From Curtobacterium flaccumfaciens (lineage in GTDB: Bacteria > Actinomycetota > Actinomycetes > Actinomycetales > Microbacteriaceae), in the NCBI GenBank assembly GCA_029689965.1, contig CP121450.1:1240001-1304000 (forward strand): a stretch of DNA of 64,000 nucleotides. The letters are read 5' to 3'. This document shows positions 40,014 through 49,666 of the stretch, one piece after another. A program made the translations under genes and the position numbers. Every line of letters begins with the position of its first letter. Within the stretch, counting starts at the first letter, position 1. Below the pieces are notes generated by a model. That model saw only the letters and a list, made by a program, of their open reading frames with translations, was not told the DNA's origin and searched no databases.

Positions 40014-40709
40014 TCACTTGACGAGCGTCGACTCGATCACGGAGGTGAAGAAGGTGAGGCCGTCCGTCCCGGAGGCCATCGCAGCCGCGGTGTCCGGGCC
40101 GAACCCGGGCTCCGTCGCGTGCTCGGGGTGCGGCATCAGGCCGACGACGTTGCCGCGCTCGTTCGAGACGCCGGCGATGTCGTCGATCGACCCGTTCGGG
40201 TTCACGCCGACGTAGCGGAACACGACCTGACCGTTGTCCTCGATGCGCTTGATCTCGTCGGGGTCCGCCACGAAGCGGCCGTCGGCGTTCTTCAGCGGGA
40301 TGGTGATCTCCTGCTGGGCGGTGAAGCCCGAGGTCCACGCGGTGCCGGTGGTCTCGACGCGGAGCTTCTGGTCGCGGCGGATGAACTGCTGGTGCGCGTT
40401 GCGGGTGTGCGCGCCGGGGACCAGACGGGCCTCGGCCAGCATCTGGAACCCGTTGCAGATGCCGAGCACGGGCATGCCCTTGCCGGCGGCGTCGATGACC
40501 TCGGCCATGATCGGCGCCTTCGCGGCGATCGCACCGGCACGCAGGTAGTCGCCGTAGGAGAACCCGCCGGGCAGGACGATGGCGTCGACACCCTGGAGGT
40601 CGTGGTCGCCGTGCCAGAGCGCGACGGGCTCGGCACCGGCGAGACGAACGGCGCGCTGGGCGTCGCGATCGTCGAGCGAGCCCGGGAACGTGATGACGCC
40701 GATCCGCAT
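40014..40709 (-). CDS. purQ: Phosphoribosylformylglycinamidine synthase subunit PurQ
   Basis: Class I glutamine amidotransferase subunit feeding ammonia to Pur[33 protein letters not shown], the nucleophile elbow GICNGFQML (Cys) and the catalytic MPHPEHA (His, Glu). ATG 40709 is the family start; a GTG at 40718 overlapping the purS stop is equally possible. The frame is intact. Confidence 0.96.
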   Translation of the reverse strand: MRIGVITFPGSLDDRDAQRAVRLAGAEPVALWHGDHDLQGVDAIVLPGGFSYGDYLRAGAIAAKAPIMAEVIDAAGKGMPVLGICNGFQMLAEARLVPGAHTRNAHQQFIRRDQKLRVETTGTAWTSGFTAQQEITIPLKNADGRFVADPDEIKRIEDNGQVVFRYVGVNPNGSIDDIAGVSNERGNVVGLMPHPEHATEPGFGPDTAAAMASGTDGLTFFTSVIESTLVK

Positions 40710-40714
40710 CGAGG

Positions 40715-40966
40715 TCACTGGCCTTCGACCGTCACGGACACGACGTCCTCGATGACGGCGTTGGAGAAGACGTCCGCGGCGATCGCGCGGACCTCGTCGA
40801 GCTTGGCGTCGTCGACCGGGCCGTCGACGGCCACCTCGAAGCGCTTGCCGATGCGGACGTTGGTCAGGTCGGCCTTGCCGAGACGGGCGAGGGCGTTGCC
40901 CACCGCCTTGCCCTGGGGGTCGAGGATCTCGGCCTTGGGCATGACCTCGACGACGATCGTTGGCAC
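40715..40966 (-). CDS. purS: Phosphoribosylformylglycinamidine synthase subunit PurS
   Basis: 83-residue subunit that tethers PurQ to Pur[22 protein letters not shown] and RIGKRFEV are typical. GTG 40966 with GGAG 7 bases upstream. First gene of purS-purQ-purL; divergent from the PadR regulator with a 148-base intergene. Confidence 0.95.
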   Translation of the reverse strand: MPTIVVEVMPKAEILDPQGKAVGNALARLGKADLTNVRIGKRFEVAVDGPVDDAKLDEVRAIAADVFSNAVIEDVVSVTVEGQ

Positions 40967-41064
40967 GTGTTCACTCCAGCGCTTCGGGGATGGGTGGGAC
41001 GTGAACAGTCTAGGCGGCGGGCGCGATGCGCCCACCCGCTTGTGGAGAACTCGCCCAAGCGGTA

Positions 41065-41080
41065 TATTCCAAGTCGAATA
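41065..41080. promoter_or_regulatory. Candidate operator for the PadR-like regulator
   Basis: TATTC-n6-GAATA is a perfect inverted repeat in an AT-rich island 35 bases before the TTG of the padR-type gene. Autoregulation of the PadR-exporter operon is the likely use. Confidence 0.35.
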
Positions 41081-41114
41081 GTCCACACGGAACACCGGTC
41101 TGGAGGCACGGATC

Positions 41115-41719
41115 TTGTCGCTCACGCCCCTCGCGTTCGCCGCGCTCGGGCTCCTCAACGAGGGGCCCACGCACCCCTACGAGATGTTCCAGACGATGAT
41201 CCACCGCAAGGACGACCGGCACGTCAAGGTCCGGCCGGGAACGCTGTACCACCAGGTCGGCCGTCTCACCGAGCTCGGCCTGGCCGAGGTCGTCGGCACG
41301 GACCGCGAGGGCAACCGACCGGAGCGGACCACCTACGCGATCACCCCCGCGGGGCGGGAGGCGCTCGCGGCCGGACTCCGTCGCATGGTGGCGGAACCGG
41401 CGGACGAGTACCCGGAGTTCCACCTCGCCCTCTCCGAGATCGAGAACCTGTCGGTGGCCGAGGCGGTCGATGCCGTCCGGGCGCGTGTGGCGGCGCTGAC
41501 CGAGGAGCTCGCCTTCTACGACGAGGGTCTCGCGACGATGCTCCGGCGTGGCCTCGCGGAACGGTTCCGCCTCGACGTGTCGTACGTCCGTGTCATGCTC
41601 GCCGCGCAGATCGAGTGGCTCTCCGCCACGGCAGACCGCATCGCGAGCGGCGACATCCCCTGGGACGGTCCGGCCGTTCCCGAAGACATCCCCAGAACAG
41701 CAAGGAAACCACTCGATGA
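41115..41719 (+). CDS. PadR-family transcriptional regulator
   Basis: Winged-helix regulator: [48 protein letters not shown] and the [12 protein letters not shown] wing, then a C-terminal dimerisation helix region. TTG 41115 has GGAGG 8 bases upstream. One C missing near 41693 restores the end PQNSKETTR before TGA, which overlaps the exporter ATG at 41716. Probably represses the downstream multidrug exporter. About 201 residues. Confidence 0.92.
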
Positions 41720-43362
41720 CCACTGCGTCGCACACGTCGCACACCACCGAGAAGAAGCCGTGGCCCGCCCTCTGGGCACTGGTCGTCGGGTTCTTCATGA
41801 TCCTCGTCGACTCGACCATCGTGTCGGTCGCCACCCCGACCATCGCCGCGAAGCTCGACGCGGACATCAACTCCGTGATCTGGGTGACCAGCGCCTACCT
41901 GCTCGCGTACGCCGTGCCGCTGCTCATCACCGGCCGGCTCGGTGACCGCTTCGGTCCGAAGGTGCTGTACCAGATCGGGCTCGTCGTCTTCACCCTGTCG
42001 AGTCTCTGGTGCGGCCTCGCCGGCTCGATCGAGATGCTCATCGTCGCCCGTGTCGTGCAGGGCCTCGGCGCCGCGATGATGACCCCCAGACGATGGCGGT
42101 CATCACCAGGATCTTCCCGCCGCAGAACCGTGGTGCCGCGATGGGGCTCTGGGTGCCGTCGCCGGCGTCGCATCGCTCGTCGGCCCGATCGTGGGCGGCC
42201 TGCTCGTCGACGGCTTCGGCTGGGAGTGGATCTTCTTCGTGAACGTCCCCGTCGGCGTCGTGGCCTTCGTGCTCGCGCAGCGCTTCGTGCCGACCTTCCA
42301 GCGGCACGGCCACCGGTTCGACTACCTGGGCATCGTCCTCAGCGCCGTCGGCATGTTCCTCCTGGTGTTCGGCATCCAGGAAGGCGAGACGTACGACTGG
42401 GGCACCATCACGGGGCCGATCTCGGTCTGGTCGCTCATCATCGCCGGCATCGTCGTGCTGGCCGCCTTCGTGGTGTGGCAGGGCGTGCAGAAGGGCGAGC
42501 CGCTGCTCCCGCTCGGCCTGTTCAAGGACCGCAACTTCACCCTCGCGAACATCGCCATCACGGCGGTCGGCGTCGCGATCTCGTCGTTCGCGCTGCCGAT
42601 CATGCTCTGGGCGCAGGACGTCCTGACGTTCAGCCCGACCCAGGCGGCGCTGCTGCTCGTCCCGCAGGCCGTCCTCTCCGCCGGACTGGCGCCGCTGGTC
42701 GGCAAGAACCTGCACCGGTGGAACGCCCGCTGGGTCGCGGCGTTCGGTCTCGCCTGCTTCTCCGGCGCGCTGTTCTGGTTCGGGTCACTCCTGGCCTCGG
42801 GCGCGGACTGGGGCTGGGTACTCCTGCCCTCCACGCTCCTCGGCTTGGCGAACGCCTGCATGTGGGGGCCGCTCTCGGTGTCCGCGACCCGCAACCTCCC
42901 GCCGAAGCTCGCGGGTGCCGGTTCCGGCGTGTACAACACCACGCGCCAGATCGGTGCCGTCCTCGGATCCGCCGGCATCGCCGCGTTGATCGAGGCCCGC
43001 ATCACGGCGAACTTCCCCTCCGGCGCCGGCGGCTCGGGTGGGGCGCGGAGCAGCAGGTCGGGGCGCTCCCGGGCTTCCTGCAGCAGCCGTTCGCCACCGC
43101 GATGGGGCAGTCGCTCGTCCTGCCGGCCGTGGTGCTCGTCGTGGCGATCGTCGCGGCGCTGTTCCTGGCGAAGCCGAAGCAGACCGTCGCCTGGCAGCAG
43201 ACCGGTTCCGTCGCGACGCAGCCCGGCGCGGACCGGGCGGCGCCCGAACAGAGCACGCCGGACGGTGAGCACGTCGGCGCACACGCAGCCGCTCCGGCGC
43301 CGGCCACCCCGGAGGAGGAGCTGGCAGCCGCCGACCACCACGGTCGCCACACCGACGCCTGA
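41716..43362 (+). CDS. DHA2-family MFS drug exporter (EmrB/QacA)
   Basis: Fourteen-helix proton antiporter: [22 protein letters not shown], the motif [13 protein letters not shown] and motif C-type [25 protein letters not shown]. Ends with a long Ala/Pro/His-rich cytoplasmic tail. Frame breaks near 42088, 42152 and 43040. ATGA overlap with padR shows translational coupling. Followed by a strong hairpin (43381-43421). Confidence 0.92.
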   Translation: MTTASHTSHTTEKKPWPALWALVVGFFMILVDSTIVSVATPTIAAKLDADINSVIWVTSAYLLAYAVPLLITGRLGDRFGPKVLYQIGLVVFTLSSLWCGLAGSIEMLIVARVVQGLGAAMMTPRRWRSSPGSSRRRTVVPRWGSGCRRRRRIARRPDRGRPARRRLRLGVDLLRERPRRRRGLRARAALRADLPAARPPVRLPGHRPQRRRHVPPGVRHPGRRDVRLGHHHGADLGLVAHHRRHRRAGRLRGVAGRAEGRAAAPARPVQGPQLHPREHRHHGGRRRDLVVRAADHALGAGRPDVQPDPGGAAARPAGRPLRRTGAAGRQEPAPVERPLGRGVRSRLLLRRAVLVRVTPGLGRGLGLGTPALHAPRLGERLHVGAALGVRDPQPPAEARGCRFRRVQHHAPDRCRPRIRRHRRVDRGPHHGELPLRRRRLGWGAEQQVGALPGFLQQPFATAMGQSLVLPAVVLVVAIVAALFLAKPKQTVAWQQTGSVATQPGADRAAPEQSTPDGEHVGAHAAAPAPATPEEELAAADHHGRHTDA

Positions 43363-43380
43363 TCCGCGCGACGTCGCACA

Positions 43381-43421
43381 CCACGGGCCCCGCACTGTCT
43401 CGAACAGTGCGGGGCCCGTGG
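43381..43421 (+). terminator. Strong hairpin terminator after the exporter gene
   Basis: CCACGGGCCCCGCACTGT pairs perfectly with ACAGTGCGGGGCCCGTGG around CTCGA, 18 bases after the stop. Confidence 0.85.
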
Positions 43422-43467
43422 TCGTGCGCACGGAGGGCCGTTGCGCGCGGGGTGGAGCGACGAGAGC

Positions 43468-43554
43468 GATGTCGCACGACATCGGCCTCGTCGTCATGGG
43501 GCGTGTCCAACCGTTGCGTGCGCGTGAGCGACAAGACCGACGTCGTACGACAGC
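43468..43554. repeat. Dispersed intergenic element, copy A (hairpin-forming)
   Basis: Two 26-base arms (43468-43493 and 43529-43554) are complementary except for six positions that are all C/T or A/G changes, that is G-U pairable in RNA. Bases 43537-43556 are, in reverse complement, CCGCTGTCGTACGACGTCGG, identical to two places at 51445 and 51518. Confidence 0.7.
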
Positions 43555-43570
43555 GGAGAAGTCGTTCGGC

Positions 43571-43633
43571 GTCGGCGAGACCGCGTCGGCGAGACCGCGT
43601 CGGCGAGACCGCGTCGGCGAGACCGCGTCGGCG
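43571..43633. repeat. Four tandem 14-bp units next to the CtaG stop codon
   Basis: GTCGGCGAGACCGC is repeated four times exactly (43571-43626) with a partial fifth to 43633, ending 9 bases before the minus-strand stop codon at 43643. Confidence 0.95.
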
Positions 43634-43642
43634 GCGCGCGTC

Positions 43643-44461
43643 TCAGCCGCGGCGCTCGAGGTGCGCCCGTGTGAGCGCCTCCATCTCCTCATCGGTCAGG
43701 GCATCGACGGCACGGGCCTCGCGGCGGTCGGTGCGCTGCCACCGGATGAACAGCGAGATCAGCACGGGGATGTCCGCCACCTCGGCGATGAACCACAGCA
43801 GGTCGCCGGCGAGGTGCTGGTCGCGCAGTGGCGACGGGTACCAGGGCTTCCCGACCAGCGCCGTGGTGGCCCCGTCGAGCACGTGGTTCGTGATCCGCAG
43901 CACGATGCCCGGGATCGCATCGAGCATGAGCTCCACGAACGCCAGCAGGAACTCGACCGTGACGAACGTCGAGGAGCGCAGGATGCCCGGCTCCGACAGG
44001 GGAGCGAGCAGGCCGAAGCCGAGCGCCGGCACGAGCAGGGTGATCGCGACGGCCCAACCTGGCGACGTCCGGATGACGGCCGACAGCGGGGTCAGGAGCA
44101 CGCAGAACAACGCGAGGGCGATGAGCGGCGAGACGATCGCGTTGCCGAGGACCCGTACCGGACGCGACCGCAGCGCTGCCGAGGCCGCGCGGGCGAGGCG
44201 ATCCGGGCCTCCTGTCTGGAGCAACGAGACGGGCGCAGCGAGCGCGGCGAAGGTGGGGACCGCGAAGAAGAGCAGCGCGAGCCGGAACACGAACGCCCAG
44301 CGGAGGTGTTCGGAGTACACGCCGACCGTCCCGAACTGCAGGACGCCGAACAGGGTCAGCGCGCCGAGGAACGACAGCGTCCGCCACCACGGCCACCGTG
44401 CTCCGCGCCGGACCGCTCCGACGAGCCACCGGCCGTAGGCGACGGCGGCGACGAGGATCAT
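43643..44461 (-). CDS. CtaG-like cytochrome c oxidase assembly membrane protein
   Basis: Caa3_CtaG family (PF09678): several helices with FGVLQFGTVGVYSEHLRWAF, FFAVPTFAALAAPVSLL and LLWFIAEVADIPVLISLFIRW. Implicated in copper delivery to cytochrome oxidase. ATG 44461 is the first standard start, but the frame stays open upstream through EFWSTWRFDPLAAT, which resembles the family N-terminus. An AGGAGG lies 6 bases before an in-frame ACG at 44518; the true protein may begin there. 272 residues from the ATG, 291 from the ACG. Confidence 0.85.
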   Translation of the reverse strand: MILVAAVAYGRWLVGAVRRGARWPWWRTLSFLGALTLFGVLQFGTVGVYSEHLRWAFVFRLALLFFAVPTFAALAAPVSLLQTGGPDRLARAASAALRSRPVRVLGNAIVSPLIALALFCVLLTPLSAVIRTSPGWAVAITLLVPALGFGLLAPLSEPGILRSSTFVTVEFLLAFVELMLDAIPGIVLRITNHVLDGATTALVGKPWYPSPLRDQHLAGDLLWFIAEVADIPVLISLFIRWQRTDRREARAVDALTDEEMEALTRAHLERRG

Positions 44462-44656
44462 CGTCGCCGCGAGGGGATCGAACCGCCAGGTGCTCCAGAA
44501 CTCGGTTGTCGACGGCGTGGGGTGCCTCCTGCGGATCGTTCTGCCGGGTCCATCCTCCGCCGGGGTGCGCCGGAGTGCGTGCCCGGCCGGTGAGAACCGG
44601 TTCAGGCGGCCCGGCTCGCTCCTGCGCGCGGACTGGTGCTAGAGTGCAATTGTTGT

Positions 44657-44671
44657 CTTGAACGCTTCAAG
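44657..44671. promoter_or_regulatory. Palindromic operator candidate before furA
   Basis: CTTGAA-CGC-TTCAAG is a perfect 6+6 palindrome 13 bases before the ATG of the Fur-family gene. Position and symmetry fit autoregulation by FurA of the furA-catalase unit, as known in mycobacteria and streptomycetes. Confidence 0.6.
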
Positions 44672-44684
44672 AGAAGGGCCCCGG

Positions 44685-45201
44685 ATGGACACCGACGCCG
44701 ATCTCCTCCGCACCGCCGGTCTCCGCGTCACGACACCACGCCTCGCGGTCCTCCGCGCGACGTCGACCATGCCGCACGCGACCGCCGACGACATCGTGAC
44801 CGCGCTCGCGGCCGAGCTCCCCACGACCAGCCACCAGGCCGTCTACGGCGTGCTCGCCGCGCTCACCGGGGTCGGGCTCGTCCGGCGTATCGAGCCGGCC
44901 GGCAGCCCCGCCCGGTACGAGCGGCGTACGGGGACAACCACCACCACATCGTCTGCACCATGTGCGGCGCGATCGAGGACGTCGACTGCGCCGTGGGTCA
45001 CGCGCCGTGCCTGACTCCGTCCGACACCCACGGGTTCGCCGTCAGCACCGCCGAGGTCACCTACTGGGGATCTGCGAGCGGTGCGCCGCGGCGGAACGCG
45101 ACGACGACCCGGTCGACGGCGACGCCCCACCGGCGGACCGCGGGGACGCGGCCGGCGATCGCGGCGGCCGCCCGGCCGCGCCCCTGACCAGCGCGAGCTG
45201 A
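44685..45201 (+). CDS. furA: Fur-family metalloregulator (FurA/CatR type)
   Basis: Redox/iron-responsive repressor that normally controls an adjacent catalase. [19 protein letters not shown], the recognition helix [19 protein letters not shown], then [18 protein letters not shown] with the metal-binding His cluster and CXXC, and a second CERC near the end. Frame breaks near 44933 and 45069 (G runs). The acidic tail is longer than usual. ATG 44685 with GAGAAGGG upstream; 133 bases before the catalase gene. Confidence 0.92.
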
Positions 45202-45334
45202 CCGGCGGGGCCGAACCGCGCCTGCAGTCCGGATCGACCGACACGCCAGTCGATCCGCCTCCCGGGACCGAACCGGGACCACGAGCAACCCGAGCACCCC
45301 TGACCGAACCAACCGTTCCACCTGAGGAGGAACC

Positions 45335-46864
45335 GTGTCCGACCAGAACACGACGCCCGGCCAGCCGGCCGGCACCCCCACCACGACGACCAACTCCGGC
45401 GCGCCCGTCTCGAGCGACCAGCACTCCATGGGTGTCGGCGCCGACGGCCCCCTGGCCCTGCACGACCACTACCTGGTCGAGAAGCTTGCCCAGTTCAACC
45501 GTGAGCGCGTCCCGGAGCGGGTCGTGCACGCCAAGGGCGGCGGTGCCTTCGGCACCTTCACCGTCACGCAGGACATCAGCCGCTACACCCGTGCCGCGTT
45601 CCTGCAGCCGGGTCAGCAGACCGAGATGCTCGCGCGCTTCTCGTCCGTCGCCGGCGAGCAGGGTTCCCCGGACACTTGGCGCGACCCTCGCGGCTTCGCG
45701 CTGAAGTTCTACACGACCGAGGGCAACTACGACCTCGTCGGCAACAACACGCCCGTCTTCTTCATCCGTGACGGCATCAAGTTCCCGGACTTCATCCGCT
45801 CGCAGAAGCGTCTGCCGGGTTCGCACCTGCGCGACCACGACATGCAGTGGGACTTCTGGACGCTCTCGCCGGAGTCGGCGCACCAGGTGACGTGGCTCAT
45901 GGGCGACCGGGGTCTGCCGGCGTCCTGGCGGAACATGGACGGCTTCGGCTCGCACACGTACCAGTGGGTCAACGCCGAGGGTGAGCGCTTCTGGGTGAAG
46001 TACCACTTCCTCACGGAACAGGGCCACAAGACGCTCACGCAGCAGGATGCGGACCGCATCGCCGGCGAGGACGCGGACTTCCACATCCGCGACCTGCACG
46101 AGGCCATCGAGCGGAACGATTTCCCGCGCTGGACGCTCAAGGTGCAGATCATGCCCTACGAGGACGCGAAGACCTACCGCTTCAACCCGTTCGACCTCAC
46201 GAAGGTGTGGCCAAAGGGCGACTACCCGCTCATCGAGGTCGGGACGATGGAGCTCAACCGCAACCCGGAGAACTACTTCGCGCAGATCGAACAGGCGACC
46301 TTCGCCCCCTCGAACTTCGTGCCCGGCATCGCGGCGAGCCCGGACAAGATGCTCCTCGCGCGCATCTTCAGCTACGCGGACGCGCACCGTTACCGTGTCG
46401 GCACCAACCACGCGCAGCTGCCGGTGAACGCCCCCAAGAACGAGGTCCACTCGTACTCGAAGGACGGCGCGATGCGCTTCGACTTCCAGAAGTCCGAGGT
46501 CCCGGTCTACGCGCCGAACTCGCTCGGTGGTGCGCACGCCTCCGAGGGCGCCTCGGACGACGCGCCGGGCTGGGAGTCCGACGGTGCCCTGCAGCGCACG
46601 GCTGCGACGCTCCACCCCGAGGACGACGACTTCGGTCAGGCCGGCACGCTGGTCCGTGAGGTCCTCGACGACGCCGCTCGTGAGCGCCTCGTCGGCAACA
46701 TCGCCGGGCACGTCTCGAAGGTGACCCGGGACGACCTGCGCGAGCGGGTGTTCGCGTACTGGACGAACGTCGACGCCGATCTGGGCGCGCGCGTTCGTGC
46801 GGCCGTCGCGCCGAGCGCGCCCGGCTCGAACGAGGATCCGGAGCGGGTCGCGGTCGAGGCGTAG
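45335..46864 (+). CDS. katA: Monofunctional heme catalase
   Basis: Clade-3-like small-subunit catalase of 509 residues, decomposing hydrogen peroxide. [15 protein letters not shown] contains catalytic His65; [17 protein letters not shown] contains the distal Asn; [14 protein letters not shown] contains the proximal heme Tyr and Arg. GTG 45335 with GAGGAGG upstream. The frame is intact. The leader contains GGATCGAC-n10-GTCGATCC. Under probable FurA control. Confidence 0.97.
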   Translation: MSDQNTTPGQPAGTPTTTTNSGAPVSSDQHSMGVGADGPLALHDHYLVEKLAQFNRERVPERVVHAKGGGAFGTFTVTQDISRYTRAAFLQPGQQTEMLARFSSVAGEQGSPDTWRDPRGFALKFYTTEGNYDLVGNNTPVFFIRDGIKFPDFIRSQKRLPGSHLRDHDMQWDFWTLSPESAHQVTWLMGDRGLPASWRNMDGFGSHTYQWVNAEGERFWVKYHFLTEQGHKTLTQQDADRIAGEDADFHIRDLHEAIERNDFPRWTLKVQIMPYEDAKTYRFNPFDLTKVWPKGDYPLIEVGTMELNRNPENYFAQIEQATFAPSNFVPGIAASPDKMLLARIFSYADAHRYRVGTNHAQLPVNAPKNEVHSYSKDGAMRFDFQKSEVPVYAPNSLGGAHASEGASDDAPGWESDGALQRTAATLHPEDDDFGQAGTLVREVLDDAARERLVGNIAGHVSKVTRDDLRERVFAYWTNVDADLGARVRAAVAPSAPGSNEDPERVAVEA

Positions 46865-46879
46865 GAACCGAGCCTGGAT

Positions 46880-46928
46880 CGGACGGGAGGCGCGGTGCGA
46901 GTCGGACTCGCACCGCGCCTCCCGTCCG
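46880..46928. terminator. Perfect 49-bp inverted repeat after katA (GGAGGCGCGG family)
   Basis: Bases pair symmetrically around 46904 over 24 positions each side; the arms contain GGGAGGCGCGGTGCGAGTC. Same core as the palindromes at 2841 and 63925. Lies between converging katA and the NodA-like gene. Confidence 0.8.
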
Positions 46929-46990
46929 TCGTCGCGCCCACTGCGGTGGCGTGCGCTGCGATTGCTGCGTGCGCCGCGGTGGCGCGCGGT

Positions 46991-47032
46991 CTTCGACAGG
47001 ATGCGCGCCGATCGACGCGCGTCCTGTCGAAG
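46991..47032. terminator. Second hairpin between katA and the NodA-like gene
   Basis: CTTCGACAGGA pairs with TCCTGTCGAAG, and inside it GCGCG pairs with CGCGC. Probably the terminator of the minus-strand gene ending at 47062. Confidence 0.65.
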
Positions 47033-47061
47033 AGGCGGTGCGAGCGCGCTCCGGCCCGGCG

Positions 47062-47628
47062 CTAGACCTGCTGCGCGTTGAGCCAGATCGGGCCGGCGGG
47101 CCAGTCCTCGAGTCGCTCGGCGACCGGGCGCACCATCCAGCCGCCCTGCTCGGTGTTGCTGATGCCCGCACCCTCGGCGGTGAACGCGCTGAACGTGCCC
47201 ACGACGCCCTCGAGCTCGTGCCACCCGAGGTGCGCGTAGAACGGGATGCGGTTCTCGCCCGCGCCGAGGAACCCGTACGGCACGGCGAGCCCGTCGAGCA
47301 CCGCGTTCGTGCGCTCCATCAACTCGCGTCCGACTCCGGTTCCCTGCAGCCGCGGAGCCACGGCGACGAGGCCGGTGTCGCCCACGAGCACGTCCCGCCC
47401 GCCCACGGTGATGAAGATGCGCCGCAGTCCGACGTGCGCGAGGACCACGCCGTCGGCATCGCGGGCGAGCACCCGGCGCTCGGGCTGCAGGCCGGACCAG
47501 CTGCGCCCACCCACGTACCAGTGCGACCAGTCCGGGAACGCCTGCCCCAGGAGCGCCGCGATCGCCTCGTGGTCGGGGAGCGACAGCGTGCTCTCCTCGA
47601 CCACCTCCCACCGGATGTCCTCAGTCAC
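47062..47628 (-). CDS. NodA-like N-acyltransferase (GNAT fold)
   Basis: 188 residues. The order IRWEVVEES-LSLPDHEAIA, GGRSWSGLQPERRVLARD, VVLAHVGLRRIFITVGG, VLVGDTGLVAVAPRLQGTGVG and PYGFLG resembles rhizobial NodA and its GNAT relatives along most of the length. NodA N-acylates chito-oligosaccharides; actinobacterial homologues are mostly uncharacterised. GTG 47628 start. The frame is intact. No nodB/nodC-like genes nearby, so the substrate is open. Confidence 0.75.
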   Translation of the reverse strand: MTEDIRWEVVEESTLSLPDHEAIAALLGQAFPDWSHWYVGGRSWSGLQPERRVLARDADGVVLAHVGLRRIFITVGGRDVLVGDTGLVAVAPRLQGTGVGRELMERTNAVLDGLAVPYGFLGAGENRIPFYAHLGWHELEGVVGTFSAFTAEGAGISNTEQGGWMVRPVAERLEDWPAGPIWLNAQQV

Positions 47629-47733
47629 GGGTCCATCCTGCCGGAGGCCCCTGGCGTCGGTTGCAGAGCGCGCTGACCGTCGATACGTTAGGTATGACGC
47701 GCAATGTGTCAAATACTGAGATAGGGGAGATCG

Positions 47734-48018
47734 ATGTCGGTCAAGAACGTCGTGCTGGGTGCCGCTGTGCTCGGGATCGTGGTCGCCGGAGGGGTCGCGG
47801 TCGACACTGCGACCGGGGCTGACGCGAACGCCGCAACCTGTTGGCGGCAGGTCACGCAGAGCAAGGGCAAGAACGACTCCGGATGCGGCCGTGCGCAGCA
47901 CTTCAACAGGTTGAAGAGCGGCACGATGAAGTGGGGCAACGTCGTCGGCGGTAACCAGTGGTCGTACCAATCCGCGTGCTGGGCCAATGTCACGCAGTAC
48001 GGAATGGTGAGGGCCTGA
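47734..48018 (+). CDS. Small secreted Cys-containing peptide, first gene of a five-gene export operon
   Basis: 94 residues: Sec signal peptide (MSVKNVVLGAAVLGIVVAGG, probable cleavage after ADANA at about 33), then a mature peptide of about 60 residues. The mature part is basic and aromatic with three cysteines (36, 51, 82) and a Trp/Gly/Asn-rich core (KWGNVVGGNQW, SACWANVTQYG). GGGGAG precedes ATG 47734. The lipoprotein gene follows after 3 bases. Size, secretion and linkage to an ABC/FtsX exporter resemble class II or lactococcin 972-type bacteriocin operons, but I cannot match the peptide to a named family. Confidence 0.75.
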   Translation: MSVKNVVLGAAVLGIVVAGGVAVDTATGADANAATCWRQVTQSKGKNDSGCGRAQHFNRLKSGTMKWGNVVGGNQWSYQSACWANVTQYGMVRA

Positions 48019-48021
48019 CCG

Positions 48022-48624
48022 GTGGCGCTGAGCCGATGGCGGATTGCGGTGACGGGGGCGTTCGCCGTGTTGTTGCTCGCTGGCTGCTCGCACGAGGAGG
48101 TCGGGCCTGTCACCGCTCACGCCTCGGAGTTCACGGCGGCAGGCCCGTGGGCCGCGGAGTTCGCTGAGTCAGCGGCCACGGCGAGCGCCTATCAGAAGGC
48201 GATTCTGTCCGACGGGAAAGTCACAGCCGACGAACTCGCCGAGGCACAGAACCGCGCGAGTTCGTGCATGAAGGACTTCGGGTACGACTACACCACCGCG
48301 GAGGACGGAACGTCGGAAGCGAGCCCGCTTCCCGGACGGAAGGCGAGGGACGCCGAGACCGTCAACGAGTACATGCTCCAGTGCTCGGGGGAGTTCGACA
48401 GCGCCGTCACCTACCTGTTCAACGAGGTTCGTCGGAACCCCGAGAAGCAGGACGAAGCGAAGATGACCGTTGCCTGTCTTCGGGAGGCGGGGCTCGTCGA
48501 TGGCTCGTACACGGAACGGCTCTGGCGTGCCGAGTACGACGAGGGAGTGTTCTCCTTCTCGGAGTGGGACCCGGCGGCGGTGCAGTGCCGGCTGGACCCG
48601 CTCGGGCTCTGGCGGACGCCGTGA
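48022..48624 (+). CDS. Lipoprotein of the export operon
   Basis: 200 residues with lipobox LAGC (lipidated Cys22). The mature part is mainly helical, with cysteines in paired contexts (RASSCMKDFGYDY, MLQCSGEFD, TVACLREAGL, VQCRLDPLGLW) that could form two disulfides. GTG 48022, three bases after the peptide gene; TGA overlaps the GTG of the adaptor. Could be an immunity or chaperone lipoprotein for the secreted peptide; that is inference. Family not recognised. Confidence 0.75.
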   Translation: MALSRWRIAVTGAFAVLLLAGCSHEEVGPVTAHASEFTAAGPWAAEFAESAATASAYQKAILSDGKVTADELAEAQNRASSCMKDFGYDYTTAEDGTSEASPLPGRKARDAETVNEYMLQCSGEFDSAVTYLFNEVRRNPEKQDEAKMTVACLREAGLVDGSYTERLWRAEYDEGVFSFSEWDPAAVQCRLDPLGLWRTP

Positions 48625-49666
48625 TCCGGCTGCCGTCGGCGACGCTCGTCGGGCTCGGGGCCGTGGTCGCCGCGGCGGCGACGGCAGCGGCGCTGGTGGT
48701 GTCGCTCCCGGCTGAACCTCCGGCGGCACTGCAGACCGCGTCACCCGCGACGACGGTCCGCGTGACCGAGCGAGCGGACACCGACGAGCGGCAGGTGCAG
48801 CTCACGCTCGACACCGGAGCACCGCGCGCCGTGGTGACCAGCCGCACCGGCACCGTCACCTCGTCCTCGTGCTCGACGGGTGCGCCGCTGCGGAGCGGTG
48901 ACGTGATCGCCCGGATCGACGGCGCTCCCGTGATCGCGCTCGCGACGGGCGTACCGCTCTGGCGTGACCTCGCCGTCGACGACCGCGGCGACGACGTCCG
49001 GGGGTCCAACGTGCGCTCACGGACGCGGGGACCTCGGTCGGCGTGGACGGCGTGCTCGGGAAGGACACGCTGCGCGCCGCGCGGCAGTTCCTCGCGGAGC
49101 GGGGCGTGGACCGGGCCGACCTTCCGAACGGCGTCGTCCCGCGTGCACCGTTCAGCTGGGTTCCCGCGACCGAGAACACCGTCCGGTCCTGCACCGCGGT
49201 GGTCGGCGCCCCGGTGGGACCGGACGGCGTGCTCGTGGAGCTCCCGTCCGAGCTCCGCGGCGCTCGCATCGACTCCTTGCCGGTCGACTCGGTGCCCGGT
49301 GAGCGTGACCTGCGGATCGGTGACACCACGGTCGCGGTCGACGCGAACGGCGTGGTCTCCTCGAGCGGCTCCCTCGCAGCGGTCGCCGCGCTCCCGGAGT
49401 TCGCCGCGACCGTCGCCTCGGCCGAGGGCGTGCCGACCCTCCCCGCGAGCTGGTCGCTGCGTCGTCCGCGGATCGTGCAGGTGGTTCCCCCGACCGCGCT
49501 GTTCGCGATCGAGGGCACCCGCGCCTGCGTCCAGCCGACGAGCGGTGAGCCGCTGGACGTCGAGGTCCTCGGTTCCGAGCTCGGCCAGTCATTCGTCCGT
49601 GCGCCCGACGGCCGGACGCTCGATCGTCTGCGCGCGGACCCTGATCGGGGTCGTACGTGCCGGTGA
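48621..49666 (+). CDS. Membrane-anchored adaptor with peptidoglycan-binding domain
   Basis: N-terminal membrane anchor (LVGLGAVVAAAATAAALVVSL), then a biotinyl-lipoyl-like beta region (TSRTGTVTSSSC, GDVIARIDGAPVIAL), then a PG_binding_1-type domain (VQRALTDAGTSVGVDGVLGKDTLRAARQFL), and a C-terminal beta domain. This is the layout of actinobacterial periplasmic adaptor proteins that accompany MacB-like ABC exporters. One frame break near 49008. GTGA overlap with the lipoprotein gene; its stop overlaps the ATPase start by 10 bases. About 348 residues. Confidence 0.8.
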
